A stretch of DNA of 64,000 bases from Hirudinaria manillensis (lineage: Eukaryota; Annelida; Clitellata; Hirudinida; Hirudinidae): positions 5,448,501 through 5,512,500 of the forward strand of contig CM067534.1 of NCBI GenBank assembly GCA_034509925.1, in the 5' to 3' direction. The first letter of the stretch is position 1, and every line of letters begins with the position of its first letter. Position numbers and translations under genes: made by a program. Below the pieces are notes generated by a model. That model was not told the origin of the DNA. It did no database searches and saw only the letters and a list, made by a program, of their open reading frames with translations. Positions 46,319-64,000 of the stretch are shown here, in pieces.

Positions 46319-49300
46319 TTTCTAATTTAACTTTCTTTTCTGTCTCCTGGCAACATCATAAACCAACATCAAACTGTTCTGAAAACCACGCAATGCAAGA
46401 TTATGACTCGTGAGAATATTAATATGAATACGTAATGATATGTTATGCCGACATAGAGTTATCCCTTTACACTGAATGCATTTTTAAACAGTGAGGGATC
46501 TAAGCGTAAGTAGTATTTAGCTACAAGGACAAAGTCGCTAGCTGTAATTAAATTACAAGGCAAAAAGAATGTCATTTGAAATGTCATTATGAATCATTTC
46601 GAACTAGCATGTCATGGCAATAATAATAGTTGCTCAATTCCGTCGAGCTTATCATTCATTCGGCTTTTCAAGTTTGAATTCATTTGACTGCAGGAAGTAA
46701 TCTCTAAATTGCCTTTCATTTCTTTTCTTTTTTTACATTAAAAAAGTATTAAATGTTTGTTTTGAAAATGTTGTCCTTTTATTTGAAAATAGATCTTCAA
46801 AATCTGAATATTCCGAAACTGAACGAGAGCTGATCAAGTGTGCAGACGTGAGAAATTAGGGCCACTTTAAAACCTTTGAATGTCTGTCTAAGTTCAAAGA
46901 TATTTATTGTCTTCTATTGTTCGATTCATCTTCAATGCTATTGTGATAACTTGAAACCCCGCAGAGAGAATCGTTGGAGCCATCGATGAGCAATTTGATT
47001 GACGTCAAAATAATCTTTTCTTTGAAGTCAGAGACCGTCATAATTATCGTAGGTTGTAAATCATACTAATTTTGTGTCCTGATTTTGACTAATACTGGTT
47101 GAAACCGCTTGATTCGAAAACATTATCTTCAATACTTTCGATGCGACGAAAGGGTCGCTGTCACTAGATCGCAATATGTAATCATGCAACTTGACTCCAA
47201 CACAGTCACTTAAATCAGGCATGTATTAAACACAAAACGATCTTTTTTTCAAATCCAATCTTAAGGATTTAATCATCTCCTCATCCTGAATGCTTGAATG
47301 GATGGTTAGTTTGCCACAAGTCTTCAACGCCTAATCATAAGCCGAGTTCCTGTAATGCCGCACCCCTCAAGAGTGAAGAATCCCTAACATTAACCCATGT
47401 GGTAATCTTTTTTTATGTCAATCTCTCATTTTTTTGGACTCCATCTACCGTATGGTGAAAAATAAACACACGTACGGTGTATCGTATGCATACTATACAA
47501 ATCGTGTTTCCCTTGATATCTAACTATCGGTGCTGGAGTTATAATACCTTAGCGGTGGTTCACACAAATTGGAACTTTATGAACTGGTATCGAATTTGTG
47601 ATTTGGAAATGGATTTTTATCGGATCTCATGAGAATTATGAGGAAAGGGAATGCTAAGCATATAAGTCTACCTAAACCTTAAATATTGAGTAGGTAGTGA
47701 CTACCCCTTTCTTTAAAAGACTAAGAGATTTCTTTTGGTTCCAATCCAAGATACACTGCTAATCATTGCAGTTGGCACGTAGTTTTTATGACTTCACAAG
47801 CCGATCCGAACAATAAGGCTTTTCGGCTTTTGTCAGGTGTTCTTGGTTTGCAAGCGATAGAAAGACTGTATGTTCTTTAAGAGCATACAAATTTTAAGCC
47901 CAGCATAAAAAAGATATTACAGTGCTTTTTGTCGCGGGAGACCTTTTCCGGAAAAAAACATATTTCATACATTTTGCCTAAAAACATCAGAAAAACACGA
48001 GAAGTGCCAAAAGACGAGATATAATAAGGTCCAAAAATCATTGTTAAATATATCGTGCAGCTAAATTTAGTGCCTAGCTATCTTAGAAGGGATATCAAAC
48101 ATGACAATGGATATTACCTACCTGTCAAAAGCAATCCGATTAAAAAGGCGGGGAATTTCTGTGCAACATAAACAACCGACCAACTGTAAAATAGACAGAA
48201 TATTTCATTGCAACGAAGTTGGTAAATAAATACTTAATTTAATTAATATTTTTTAAAATAATTTATTAATAATTATATATAATAATTTAATTAATAATTA
48301 AGATTTATTTAAATAATATTAATTTAATTAATAATTAAGATTTATTTAAATAATATTAATTTAATTTCATACTTAACATATATATATATATATATAAACG
48401 ACGACATTATTTTTGTAAGCATATAAATATATATTTATATATATTTATATATGCTTTAAAGAATCTTTGGAACTTCTGCTAAATAATTATTTTCCTTTTT
48501 CAAGATTTTAGTTATTTTTCTTTATTTTACGGTGAAATTAAGTCTTAAAAAAATATTATAATTTTATTTTATTAGGATTAAAACTTAAAACTCGATATAA
48601 AAAGATATTATAAATTAAATTATAAATTCAAGGCTGTTTATAAATTGAAAATGTTTCATTTGCTGAGTGGAATGTTGCTTCGTGATCTTTGAATAATTTC
48701 TGGTAATTCAACGTCTCTTTACTTAAATGTGGTTATGTAAAATATGCGTGAATACAATTTTTGATTATAATATTTATTTATATTAATATTAATTATTATT
48801 CTTTATAATATTTATTTATTTATTAGATGATTAATTATTTTTAAATTATGTTTAAATATTTATTAGATGAATAATTATTGACACTATTACTCAGATTTTA
48901 TTTCTATGAAAATCGGTTGTGCATTTTGTCAATAGTTTTTAAATTTAACAGTCCATTATAAATGGGTGCGAAAAGCGTTGTTGGTTTGTTAATAATATGT
49001 TAATTATTAGACTTGATATTTGATTGAAGGATCGCTTGGAAGACCATTGAATTTATCGTCACACGTTCAATCATGGTTTCGGATTCAATCATTGGTTTCT
49101 GATTGCTTTGTTTTGTTTAGAAAGTCTAAGGACCAGTTTAATGGTGTCTAACTATGAAATAGTTTTCGTTGGAAATATAACAACTGTTGTCTCGATCATG
49201 TTTTCTATTTCATACTTTAACCTCAGGAAAAGCAGGGTCTTAAATTCCAAAAAAGTTATCGTCGTAAATTATGTTTAATCCTTCTAGAATATGCTGATGA

Positions 49301-49805
49301 ATTGACATGGAAAAATGATGGAAATCCTTCGGAGGACCAGATAAATGAGACCCCATTGAATTCTTGACCAAATTAAACTCACAACGGACTCGTCAAGATG
49401 TTTATTTATTAATTATTTTTGTGAAGAATGAAAATAAAAACTGGAAAAAAAAAACATTCGACGATGAAATGACACAGAGGAATCCACGATTTCATTTCAA
49501 AAGAAGGACTTGAAATCGATTGGACAAGAACGTAACAATGCGATTCAATGATATGGAACGTATTGTCGCTGGTGTCTCCTCCGAATGTCTTTTCAAAACC
49601 GGGTGAAATTCTGACCGGGTGAAATTGCGAATTATTTGCAAATTATTCGACAATTTCCTCTCAAGTGATTAAAACAAAAATAGGCGCAAAAAAACATTCT
49701 CGCAAATGTTTTCCGCTTCTCAGCTGTCACGGTCGGACGTCACAGATTGATGACAGGAAGAGTGTCCCGTGTTTTTTTACTTCTAATTGGTCGATAAAGT
49801 CCGCC
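46319..49805. other. Intergenic, upstream of Slo copy B
   Basis: A good acceptor (GTGGTTTTCAG) near 46383 on the minus strand suggests that the first coding exon of copy B has an upstream 5' UTR exon. One isolated exon-like block lies at 48181-48117 minus. The stretch 48230-48450 is very AT-rich, with (AT)n. The rest shows no supported gene. Confidence 0.4.
48117..48181 (-). other. Isolated exon-like block
   Basis: On the minus strand, TATTTTACAG precedes 65 bases followed by GACAG|GTAGGT. All three frames are short; one reads like a membrane stretch (WSVVYVAQKFPAFLIGLLLT). No neighbouring exon could be linked. It may be a 5' UTR exon of Slo copy B or part of an unseen gene. Confidence 0.25.
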
Positions 49806-55878
<6,073 letters not shown>

Positions 55879-58800
55879 TGGACATCGAATGCCGATTAAA
55901 AATCATCAAAATTCAGTTCTGCTCCGGTCTCCCGAGAATGTTTCTCTTTAAGCGACGGGAAATCTTTTCGCTTCACGATAGTTTCATGTTCGTGAACATT
56001 TGGGGACCGAGCTCTCGATTAAAAAGAATCTGCGGACACTTGCACTCGATGTGTGGTAGCTCGCCAGCGTCATCTCCTTTCAATGTTCCTTCCTTTTATT
56101 GGCCTCTCTTCGACTCTCTCACCAAGCTACAATGGCGACTCGGGCGCGTTCCAGCGTGTACAGGAGGATCCACGGTAAGCCTCCTAACCTCGGATGCTTT
56201 CTTCATAGACGATCTTAATAGTCGCCAACTATCGAAATAACGAACGCCTTAATTAATCGCCTGAATAATTGGCCAATCAACGGTGATGGATGACGTTCAT
56301 TGGACATTTTGGAAGAAATAATTCTGCTTCTCTACCGCCATTACGACCCGTGAATGGTGGCTCTTAATAATTCAGACGACCAGGGCCGAGAAATTACAAT
56401 CGCTGTGCACGAAAGGAAACTTTGAAAATAAACAAAGCTCATAATTATATCGATTATAAGCATCGAAGCATCGAACATTGACGACAAGTCAGTATCTTAA
56501 TCGATAGGTACAATCGCTATCAACTCCTCTCTTTTTTGACGATGATGATGACACTGATGACGCTGATGATGATGATCACGATGACACAAAGAAGACGGCG
56601 ATGACGATAATAGCAATGACAACATGGATGATGGCAGTGATGCATGATGGAGATGGAAATTATTCCAGTTAGTTGTTCCTTCAGAAGTTATAGATTACAA
56701 GAAATGCCACGAAATAGCTTCCGCTATTGCCGAAATCATCGTCGTCGTCGTCGTCATCTTGTCGCCATCAACGTCATTGTTTTCGTTGTCCAGCACCGAC
56801 AGCCATAACCTCAAGAACACATGCAACGAAATCGTATTTTCTAGCAATTCCCATATTCTTTTGTGCAGTTTTTTCTTTATCTCGAATTTAGAAAAATCAC
56901 TTTAACTTCCGGCCAGTCTTGCTTAAATGTTTGACCTTGGAAATACGTGGTAATGAAAGACGTTCTCTCTAAGAAAGGAATGGCGTTAAAATCGTGGCTA
57001 CTTAAAATTAATTTTATTTATAATATACATTGGCGTAATGCTTGAAATTCTTAAAACTTTAAAATCGTAAACCAAAAAATAATTTAATTTTATCCAATAA
57101 TACCTTACTATTTAATACGCAACATCACCGTAGGGTCTTAACGTCTTCCACCGTCTGCTCACGACATCTTAAACATTCCTGTATCCGATTAGCGCATGCT
57201 TAATGCAATCTAGCAGACAATTTTTGACAAGTTGTTAAAAATCTAATATTTCAATTAGTTCAGACACAGATCTCAGATGGGACAATCTCTTCTTTGGAAT
57301 AGAGGAACGTTTCTCAAGTAGCTCCCGGCGTCATCCGAAGGTCTTGGAAGGAACAAATCAATTAGCTCGCAGCGGCTCTAATGAATGAAGTGGTCTAAGA
57401 TTTCGCTCCTAGTTCAAATGGATCTAGAAATGTCCTGACATTTATTAGTACGTAATGCAATGTAGTCAACATGCCTCAACTTGTAAAAATAACGTTGTAT
57501 TTTCGCTTTTAATAATTTAAAATATATGTAAATAAAGAATGAAGTCGAATAAGGGTAAACTTTGGAGTTATAGTAGTTCTGGTGAGATCGCATTTTTCAA
57601 TTATCCACTTTGACAATAAAAAAATTCTGTGAATTCGCCTGAGAAAAATATGAAGAGAGGCGACTTAATATTTTAAAAGCATCACCACGGAATGACTGAG
57701 TGAGAAAATGAAAATGGGAGTGCTGAAAGAATTTTCCAGGCAATAGTTTCCCATCTAAAAGTCAGCTCGAAGAGACGAAATTTAATGAAGTAACATCACA
57801 AACGTGCTCTCCTTCTTAATAACATCTCAATGTTCACCTTTTATGATTTACAAATTTACAAATGTCGAAATAAACAACACTTTAAAATTAAATTTAAGAA
57901 ATTAAGTTTTAGAAAATAGTTTTGAAAATTGCAATATTTTTTGATTGACGAACCTCGTTCAAAAGCTACTATTTTTAGACGCGTTTCGAGCAAGCAGAGC
58001 TGTGTCGGCTGCTCTACGGTCGAAATGTTTCGGACCGTAATGGTTCTCGGACATTAAAAATCATCCTTAATTTACTTCTTTGATGTGTGTTGCTCGTGTC
58101 TGTTGTCATTCGCTAATCGAAAATGAGATTTTTTTTTAATTTAGCGTTTAGATGCCTACTGAGAAATGGCGGTGATTACCATGACGGCTTTACACGTCGA
58201 ATTCGTGGAGAAAAATGTAATTCATAACGCTTCCACCGCTTTATAAGATACTTTGTTTTGTTTTTTTTTTAAGTAGGAATTTCGAATTCAAAAAGTTGAT
58301 TCTTTGTAGGCTATGGCCTGTAGGAGTCCACCTGGAATATTGGCTGAAGATAGTCGATATATCTAGCAATATTGTTCTCTTGTTAGTGAGAAAATATCAA
58401 GTTCCAAGCAGATAAAATAAATCCACAGTAAATTTCCGCAGCGAAACATCACGTCCTTCACCACTTTTGAGTTTCTGGAAAAAGCCATGGAAAGAAGCCT
58501 CCAGAGTTTCTCAGTTGATTAAATATCATTTTTGCCTTTCTGCTTGTAGTAGTATTCAGTCTCAAAAAAAAAAAAGCTAAATGCTGTCTGATGTTTTTGT
58601 TTGCGTTTTTCCAAAACATTTATGGTCCATTTACTTAGAGCAAATATCTTCTTACAATAGTGAAGAAATTCGGCCGATCTGAAACGCAGCTTAGGTGTCT
58701 GGCTGCCTATTATCACACTCGTAACCGGTTGGAACTACGACTCAATGTGACGTTTCACCCCAAAAATGCTAGCTAAAAGTAGCCGAAAATTGGAGGCAGA

Positions 58801-59328
58801 TTTGCACTTCGAGCAGGTTGTGTGAGGTTCGTAGATAGCATGGCTCAACGCAGGTGAAAACCAGTAGACCAGAGACTGAAAGCTGGCAGTACCCCAAGGC
58901 AACTTGTACCATTACAATAGCAATAACAACTGCCGGATAGCACGGAACCAATTGAATGAGTAATGGCTCGCTGGCAGGAGAAGCATACAAGAAGTCGACC
59001 ATGAATGAGCACTTCGAGGCCATCAATACGAATCCGCAATAAGGAAACCTCTATGTCTCTCCCGTCGTCCTAGTTGTTATCGACCGAGAGGCAGGCCCTT
59101 GATTCCAGAGAGAGCCAAAATAAACTTATTATTCCAACTGATTAATGAGGATTTCGATGGAGACATCGTGTCGCACGCATCCACCACGCCACCGAGCAGA
59201 GTATGGCCCCTGCCGTGCTGTTCAGCACAGTAGCTCAACCTGGCGAGCGAAATTGACTTTAATTTTGGTGTTTTTATGTGGAAACGTCTTTAATCAGAAA
59301 GGACCGGCTTTTAAGATATTTTATTCAT
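55879..59328. other. Intergenic between CaM-like gene and DDX27
   Basis: About 3.4 kb. It should hold the CaM-like promoter near 55880-56300 and the DDX27 3' UTR. A GAT/GAC trinucleotide-rich patch lies at 56540-56640. The block 58780-59130 is GC-richer than its surroundings, but I could not tie it to a gene or a known element. Confidence 0.4.
59320..59325 (-). terminator. Possible DDX27 polyadenylation signal
   Basis: AATAAA on the minus strand, three bases after the TAA stop (59331-59329). The 3' UTR would be very short; further copies downstream cannot be excluded. Confidence 0.4.
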
Positions 59329-62300
59329 TTATTTAAGAATTCCTTTATTCATATCTTCTTTAGTTTTCTTTTTGAGATTCTCTGAAGATGAAATATCAAA
59401 AAAGTCAATCCTATGATTGCAACCCGACAAAAGCAAGGCACCGCAAACAAACCTTTCTCATTGACTCTTTCCTTGTGAGACTGGAACCATCCTCTTTTCC
59501 TCTCCGTCACCCCCTTCTTTGCAGCCAGCATTTTTTCTGCCTTCTTGACCTGGGAATCTGCCATTCTGGCTTCTTTTTCCTCCTGTTCCTCTATTTCAAT
59601 CTCCTTCACTTCCTTCTCCAATTTCGAGATGGATGCATTGAACTTCTCAAGGATCCCTTCGAAGATCCAAATATGTTGTAGCTGCTCAAACAATGTAACA
59701 TTGTAATTGATGTAATGTAATACCTTTGCTGATGATCCTGTGCTTTAAAGGAACCTTAGAAGCTGTTGCAATGGCTTTTAGCATTTTTCGCTCGTTTTCT
59801 CCGACCAGAGAAACGGACCTGGAGAAATTAAATATCATTTAAGCATTTCCAAGAGAACAACAAAAGGTAATGGCTAATATCTCAAAAGAAATTTACAATT
59901 TAGAAAAATCTATTCAAGCAACCATGCCTTTCCAGACAAATACTTAGCTAAGGCTAATGTTCATTAAGTAAATGTGATTATAATCATCCTTCTGACCTTC
60001 CTTTCTTCCCGGCCCTGGCGGTTCTGCCGACCCTGTGGATGTACCTCTCGAGCGAGGGTGGAAGGGTCATGTTGATGACGGTGTCGACGTCATCGATGTC
60101 GATACCTCTTCCCATCAAATCTGTTGCCAGGAGAACGTCGATTGAACCTGCCTTGAACTTCTCCAATGACTCCAGTCTCTGAAATTGAACATCAATTAGA
60201 CACCCAAATCAGATGCATCAATTATAATAATAATAATTGTTATTATTGAAGCAATAATTATTTAATGATATTTAATATAATAATAAAATTACAATAATAA
60301 TATGCCAAGCATACTTAGACTGGCATATGTCCAAAAGAGCTAAGAGGCCATAATATATTAATATATCATAAATAATGTTCTCAGGAAACCTTAAGTTTGT
60401 ATTTAAAGCAGTTCAACCGACCTCAGCTTGGGATAAGTTGCCGTGAAATTCTCCGACTTTGATTCCAAGGAGGCCGAGAATAATGTGCAGTCTGTGAGCA
60501 TCTTTTTTGGTTTGTACAAAGACAAGACATCTTGTTTTGAATGTCCTCTTTACCAGAGCTTAAAACATTTAGGAATTAATTAAAATTAATTAATTATATA
60601 TTTTAGTAATAAATGTTTTCTTTTATGGTTCCTAGGAGATACTTTCCTCAAGTCTTACAAAAAGACTTTATGAACCTGCAATGACTGCTTCCCTCTTGTC
60701 CTCATGTTTTGAACCAATCTTGACAAACTCCTGTTCAAGATTCAATGTTACCTCCTGGTTGGCATTGACAAAAATCTTTGTAGGAGCCTTCAGTGACAGG
60801 AGTGCTAAATCTTCAACCTTAGGATACAAAGTAATATTAAAACAATTGGTCCATTATTAAAATCTAATACAAATAAATATCCACTGACTTTTTCAGTCAT
60901 GGTTGCTGAAAAAAGAAGTGTCTGTCTGGTGGCATTGCATCTCAGGATGACTTCCTTCATTTGTTCGGCAAAATATTCATCCAGCATTCTAAAATAATAT
61001 TTGGACGCAACTTAAAACATTGATCAAAAACATTGAAAAGCATTAGTAAAATCATCTTTGGTGATTCCAAAATTATACAAGTAATTTCAATTATTTATGT
61101 TTAGAAATAAACATTCTAATAAACAAAATAAAAGCTCCGAAACAAACCTGTCAGCTTCATCAAGGACCAAGATCCTTATGGTTGAAAGGTTGAAGTTGGG
61201 TGCATTGTGAAGGTGATCAATCAGTCTACCAAGAGTGGCAATTACTATGTCTGGACCGAGTCTTAAAGATGCTTCCTGGTTATTTCTGCTCAAACCACCT
61301 GAGATAAGAATAGTTGTTTTAAATGTGGAATTGTAATGTTTGGAGATTAGACAAACCTGTGGCCAGTGCAAAGGTGATTTTGGTGAACTCTGTGAGGGCT
61401 TTGGTGACGTCGGCAATCTGAATGGCAAGTTCTCTGGTGGGAGTGAGCACGAGAACCTTCGTCGTTGGAACGGGTTCGTGCAACTGGTGACACAACCTTT
61501 CAATTATCGGGATCATGAATGCACCGGTCTTACCTGAAAGATAAGTGAATTTTATTAAAATGTTGTCATAATACTCCAGTATTTCATCAACAGTACAACG
61601 ATTATTAATCAGTTAAAATTGTGGGAATATAGAAACCTGTTCCCGTGGCAGCACAAGCGCAGACGTCTTTGCCCATGAGAGCGATCGGGATGGCTGCCGA
61701 CTGAATGGGAGTCGGTTTGTTCCAATCCATTTTGCACAGAGCTCTCATAAGCGGTCGACACAAATAGAAATCGTCAAAGTTGTTTCTATCTCCGCCGTCG
61801 TCAACGACTTCTCCGTATTCAATTAAAATCTCCTTTTCTTCTTCGACCGCATTCTCGGCTTCCTCCATTTTGCTCTTTTTCTTCTTTGAAAGTTTCTTCT
61901 CTTTAAGTTTCAATTGATCTTCAACTCCAACTAATTTAAATAAAAAATTTATGTTTATGTTTAATTAAGTTACAAAATTTTGGTTTAACTTAAACACTAT
62001 TATATGACCAGCCATGAACTAAAATTCAAAATGAATCAATCTTAAAGCTTAGACATACCCTCATCTTCCTCGCTTGACATGACTTCATCTCTCAAACGTT
62101 TCTGATGAAAATATTTTTCATGTTAAAAAGTTTCAATAACTTTATTACACTAACAAATCCACTCACTCTTTTTTGTACGATTTTAGAATCCAAACTCGTG
62201 AGTTTGCTTTCGTTGTTTTCTTTCTTTGGCTCTTCTGCTTTAGAGTCATCATCATCATCACTGTACTGCATCAATACCAATCAATAAATAAGGTTATGGA

Positions 62301-62839
62301 CACATAAAAAATTGTCAAAACAATTTTTATGTAATAATAATAATAACTAAAAATAGGCACACATCTTGAACATTTAACCTATCGCAGTGTGCTTTGTCTA
62401 GAATTAATTAACAAGTCAATATCAGGCTAATACTATTGATAAATCAATGTGAAAGTGAATCTGCTTCAATGCATTAGTAATAAAATATTGTTGGTCAATG
62501 CTTATACTTCCATATTATAGTAATTACTATAGCAATAAAATAAAAGTTTTTTTGAGCATTGATGAAACTACAAGATTAATGATGACTTACAATGTTGGCA
62601 CAATAGTTGTATAACACAATTTTAAGTAAAAAAAGAAATTGGACTTCATGACATTTACCTGAAAATGGTATACGTTCTTGGCTACAACCTAGGGAAGAGC
62701 AATTAATTAAAATGTGATCTAAGACATTAGTAATACATCATTCAACAATTTCTAAACAGTAATCTCCTACTTCGTCATCGCAATCCGATTCTGAGCTAAA
62801 AGCATCCAATTCGTCAGGTTTAAGAGTTTCTGAATCCAT
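59329..62839 (-). CDS. DDX27: ATP-dependent RNA helicase DDX27
   Basis: Nucleolar DEAD-box helicase (yeast Drs1), used in large ribosomal subunit maturation. Exons: 62839-62771, 62688-62659, 62265-62167, 62101-62059, 61930-61637, 61533-61357, 61298-61148, 60988-60889, 60817-60676, 60558-60422, 60178-59997, 59818-59724, 59656-59453, 59381-59329; 1776 bases, 591 residues. Acidic N-terminal part, then Lys-rich ([12 protein letters not shown]), [17 protein letters not shown] (Q motif), AATGTGKT (I), PTRELAIQ (Ia), ATLGRL (normally ATPGRL), DEADRML (II), SATMT (III), [12 protein letters not shown] (IV), [23 protein letters not shown] (V), [12 protein letters not shown] (VI), then the family-typical [12 protein letters not shown] and a coiled C-terminal helix with [12 protein letters not shown]. 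It is about 200 residues shorter than human DDX27; most of the basic C-terminal tail is missing. The last intron acceptor is at 59657. Confidence 0.95.
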
Positions 62840-63439
62840 ATCTCGATCACACCCAGCACATGCAAAACAAATTGAGCGATGATTATCAATGTTTACGCTG
62901 AATCTGACTAATAAAAAAACACTCACAGAAATTATTTTTACATTATTGCTTTCTCTATTAATAAATATTAAACAATTAAAAAATTGAATATTTTAAATTT
63001 TGTGATGGAAACAATTTCATATTTGGTTGACTATTCAGGTAATTTATCTCTAGCTAGCTGGATGAGGCCACCTATAACAGCGGTATCGGTCGAAGGCGTC
63101 TCGTTTCGTTTAAGTTCTCGTACCAGAGGAGGCTTGCTCGCCTTAGGTTGCCTGATCCCTAAATGAGAAATGAGGAGATGAAAAATTCATTTTTTAAAAA
63201 GGTTAAACATTGTTATGGAATATTCTTATTATAATGTCTCTTGAGATGATATGTGTTTATAAAATCATATGACTAACTTAAAATTTTAAATGCGATCAGA
63301 TGGTTACTAGTTTTTGAACAAACCTATAACTTTCTAATTGTATTCAATTTGCTGAACAGAATTACATAACAGGGGTCCCTATCTACTTAAGTAAGATTTC
63401 TCTAATTCTAATTCGTTCTATAATCTAAGAGTCCTCAAG
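62840..63439. other. Intergenic, shared head-to-head upstream region
   Basis: 600 bases between the divergent starts of DDX27 and the last gene. Probably two promoters; no exon seen. Confidence 0.45.
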
Positions 63440-64000
63440 ATGAAAGTAGTGTTTTTGTGTGTTTCAGTACTTTTGCTTTGGTACACTGGCAAGTTTGCTT
63501 TAGTTCAAACTTGCAAATATGCACCTTTGTTTGTTCTGGTTCCACGAAGCAAAATACGTAGCATTGTTAAACCATGGAAAAGGGTGAAAGAAGCAGCCTA
63601 TAAAGTTATGAGGAACAAATCACTGATATGGCACTTTAGGGGGACAGATTGCCACAAGCTTTACTGTTACCTCAATGTTTTTGGTTGGAAGCACTTGAGC
63701 AGGTCAGTGGATTTTATGATTCTTAGATGTTTTTATTATTTTTTTTAATACTCTTTGCCAAATTTTGTGACTTAGATATGCACAATTTTGGAGTGTATGG
63801 GACCATAAGCTGTTATTCAGAATCAAGGAAAGGTGGTGGAAAAGAGATGTTCGAAATAAACGGGCATTGCCAAGCAGCTTCCACAGCAAGCGCATCTTTA
63901 GAGATGGACACGTCCAGTTACTCAAATTTATTAAGAAAACTGCAGTTTTGACCAACCAGAAAATGCTGAGATCCATTCATTACAATACAAAAGTAATGTG
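63440..64000 (+). CDS. Unrecognised protein with signal-like N-terminus (5' part, cut by window edge)
   Basis: Exons 63440-63702 and 63776 to the window end, joined in phase 2 across a 73-base intron (AG|GTCAGT ... GACTTAG). The N-terminus, MKVVFLCVSVLLLWYTGKF, is a plausible signal peptide or anchor. The rest is basic and aromatic: SLIWHFRGTDCHKLYCYLNV, FGWKHLSRYAQFWSVWDHKL, RIKERWWKRDV. The reading frame stays open to the last base, so the gene continues beyond the window. I recognise no domain. With tryptophans and basic residues throughout, it could be a secreted or Golgi-lumenal protein, but this is a guess. Confidence 0.5.

Noticed and set aside
58780-59130. GC-richer intergenic block considered as a retrotransposon fragment or SINE
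   Set aside because: No reverse transcriptase motif, tRNA-like box or poly(A) end could be recognised.

Overview
This window is nuclear DNA from an intron-rich invertebrate animal. The genes are split by short, AT-rich GT-AG introns, many of them 60-250 bp. The non-coding DNA is AT-rich and full of ATT/TTA microsatellites. The proteins are typical of animals: a nesprin with paired CH domains, SAP30, Slo potassium channels, a calmodulin-type EF-hand protein, a C-type lectin and two DEAD-box helicases. I cannot place the phylum from sequence alone. Exon chains below were built by hand from splice signals, reading-frame phase and family alignment. Every chain I call complete closes to a whole number of codons.

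Layout from left to right. 1-3477 (-): DDX24 helicase, running off the left edge. 4033-4964 (+): small secreted protein with a cysteine-rich N-terminal part and a C-type lectin-like domain. 5419-6445 (+): unrecognised protein with an Arg/Glu-rich run and a C-terminal membrane segment. 8197-9056 (-): SAP30 of the Sin3 histone deacetylase complex. 9731-10563 (+): tiny unrecognised protein. 11069-31691 (+): a 45-exon nesprin of about 3846 residues (CH1-CH2, long helical rod, one C-terminal membrane segment). 31858-38913 (-) and 40072-46318 (-): two complete tandem Slo (BK-type) potassium channel genes, each with 23 exons at matching positions. 49806-55878 (-): a 500-residue protein with a long unrecognised N-terminal region joined to a four-EF-hand calmodulin-like C-terminus. 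59329-62839 (-): complete DDX27 helicase. 63440-end (+): start of an unrecognised, possibly secreted protein.

Functionally the window is a mix of housekeeping genes (ribosome biogenesis helicases, chromatin repression, nucleus-cytoskeleton linkage) and a local cluster of predicted calcium/voltage-linked genes (two Slo channels next to a CaM-like protein). Nothing suggests a bacterial operon, phage, CRISPR array or intact transposon. The strongest second-look items are: the Slo pair, with a near-identical patch that includes an intron (recent gene conversion) and eroded Ca2+ bowls; the nesprin tail, which lacks the usual proline-rich KASH end; short tandem duplications starting exactly at nesprin 5' splice sites; the CaM-like fusion; and substituted helicase motifs (DEVD, TLGR).
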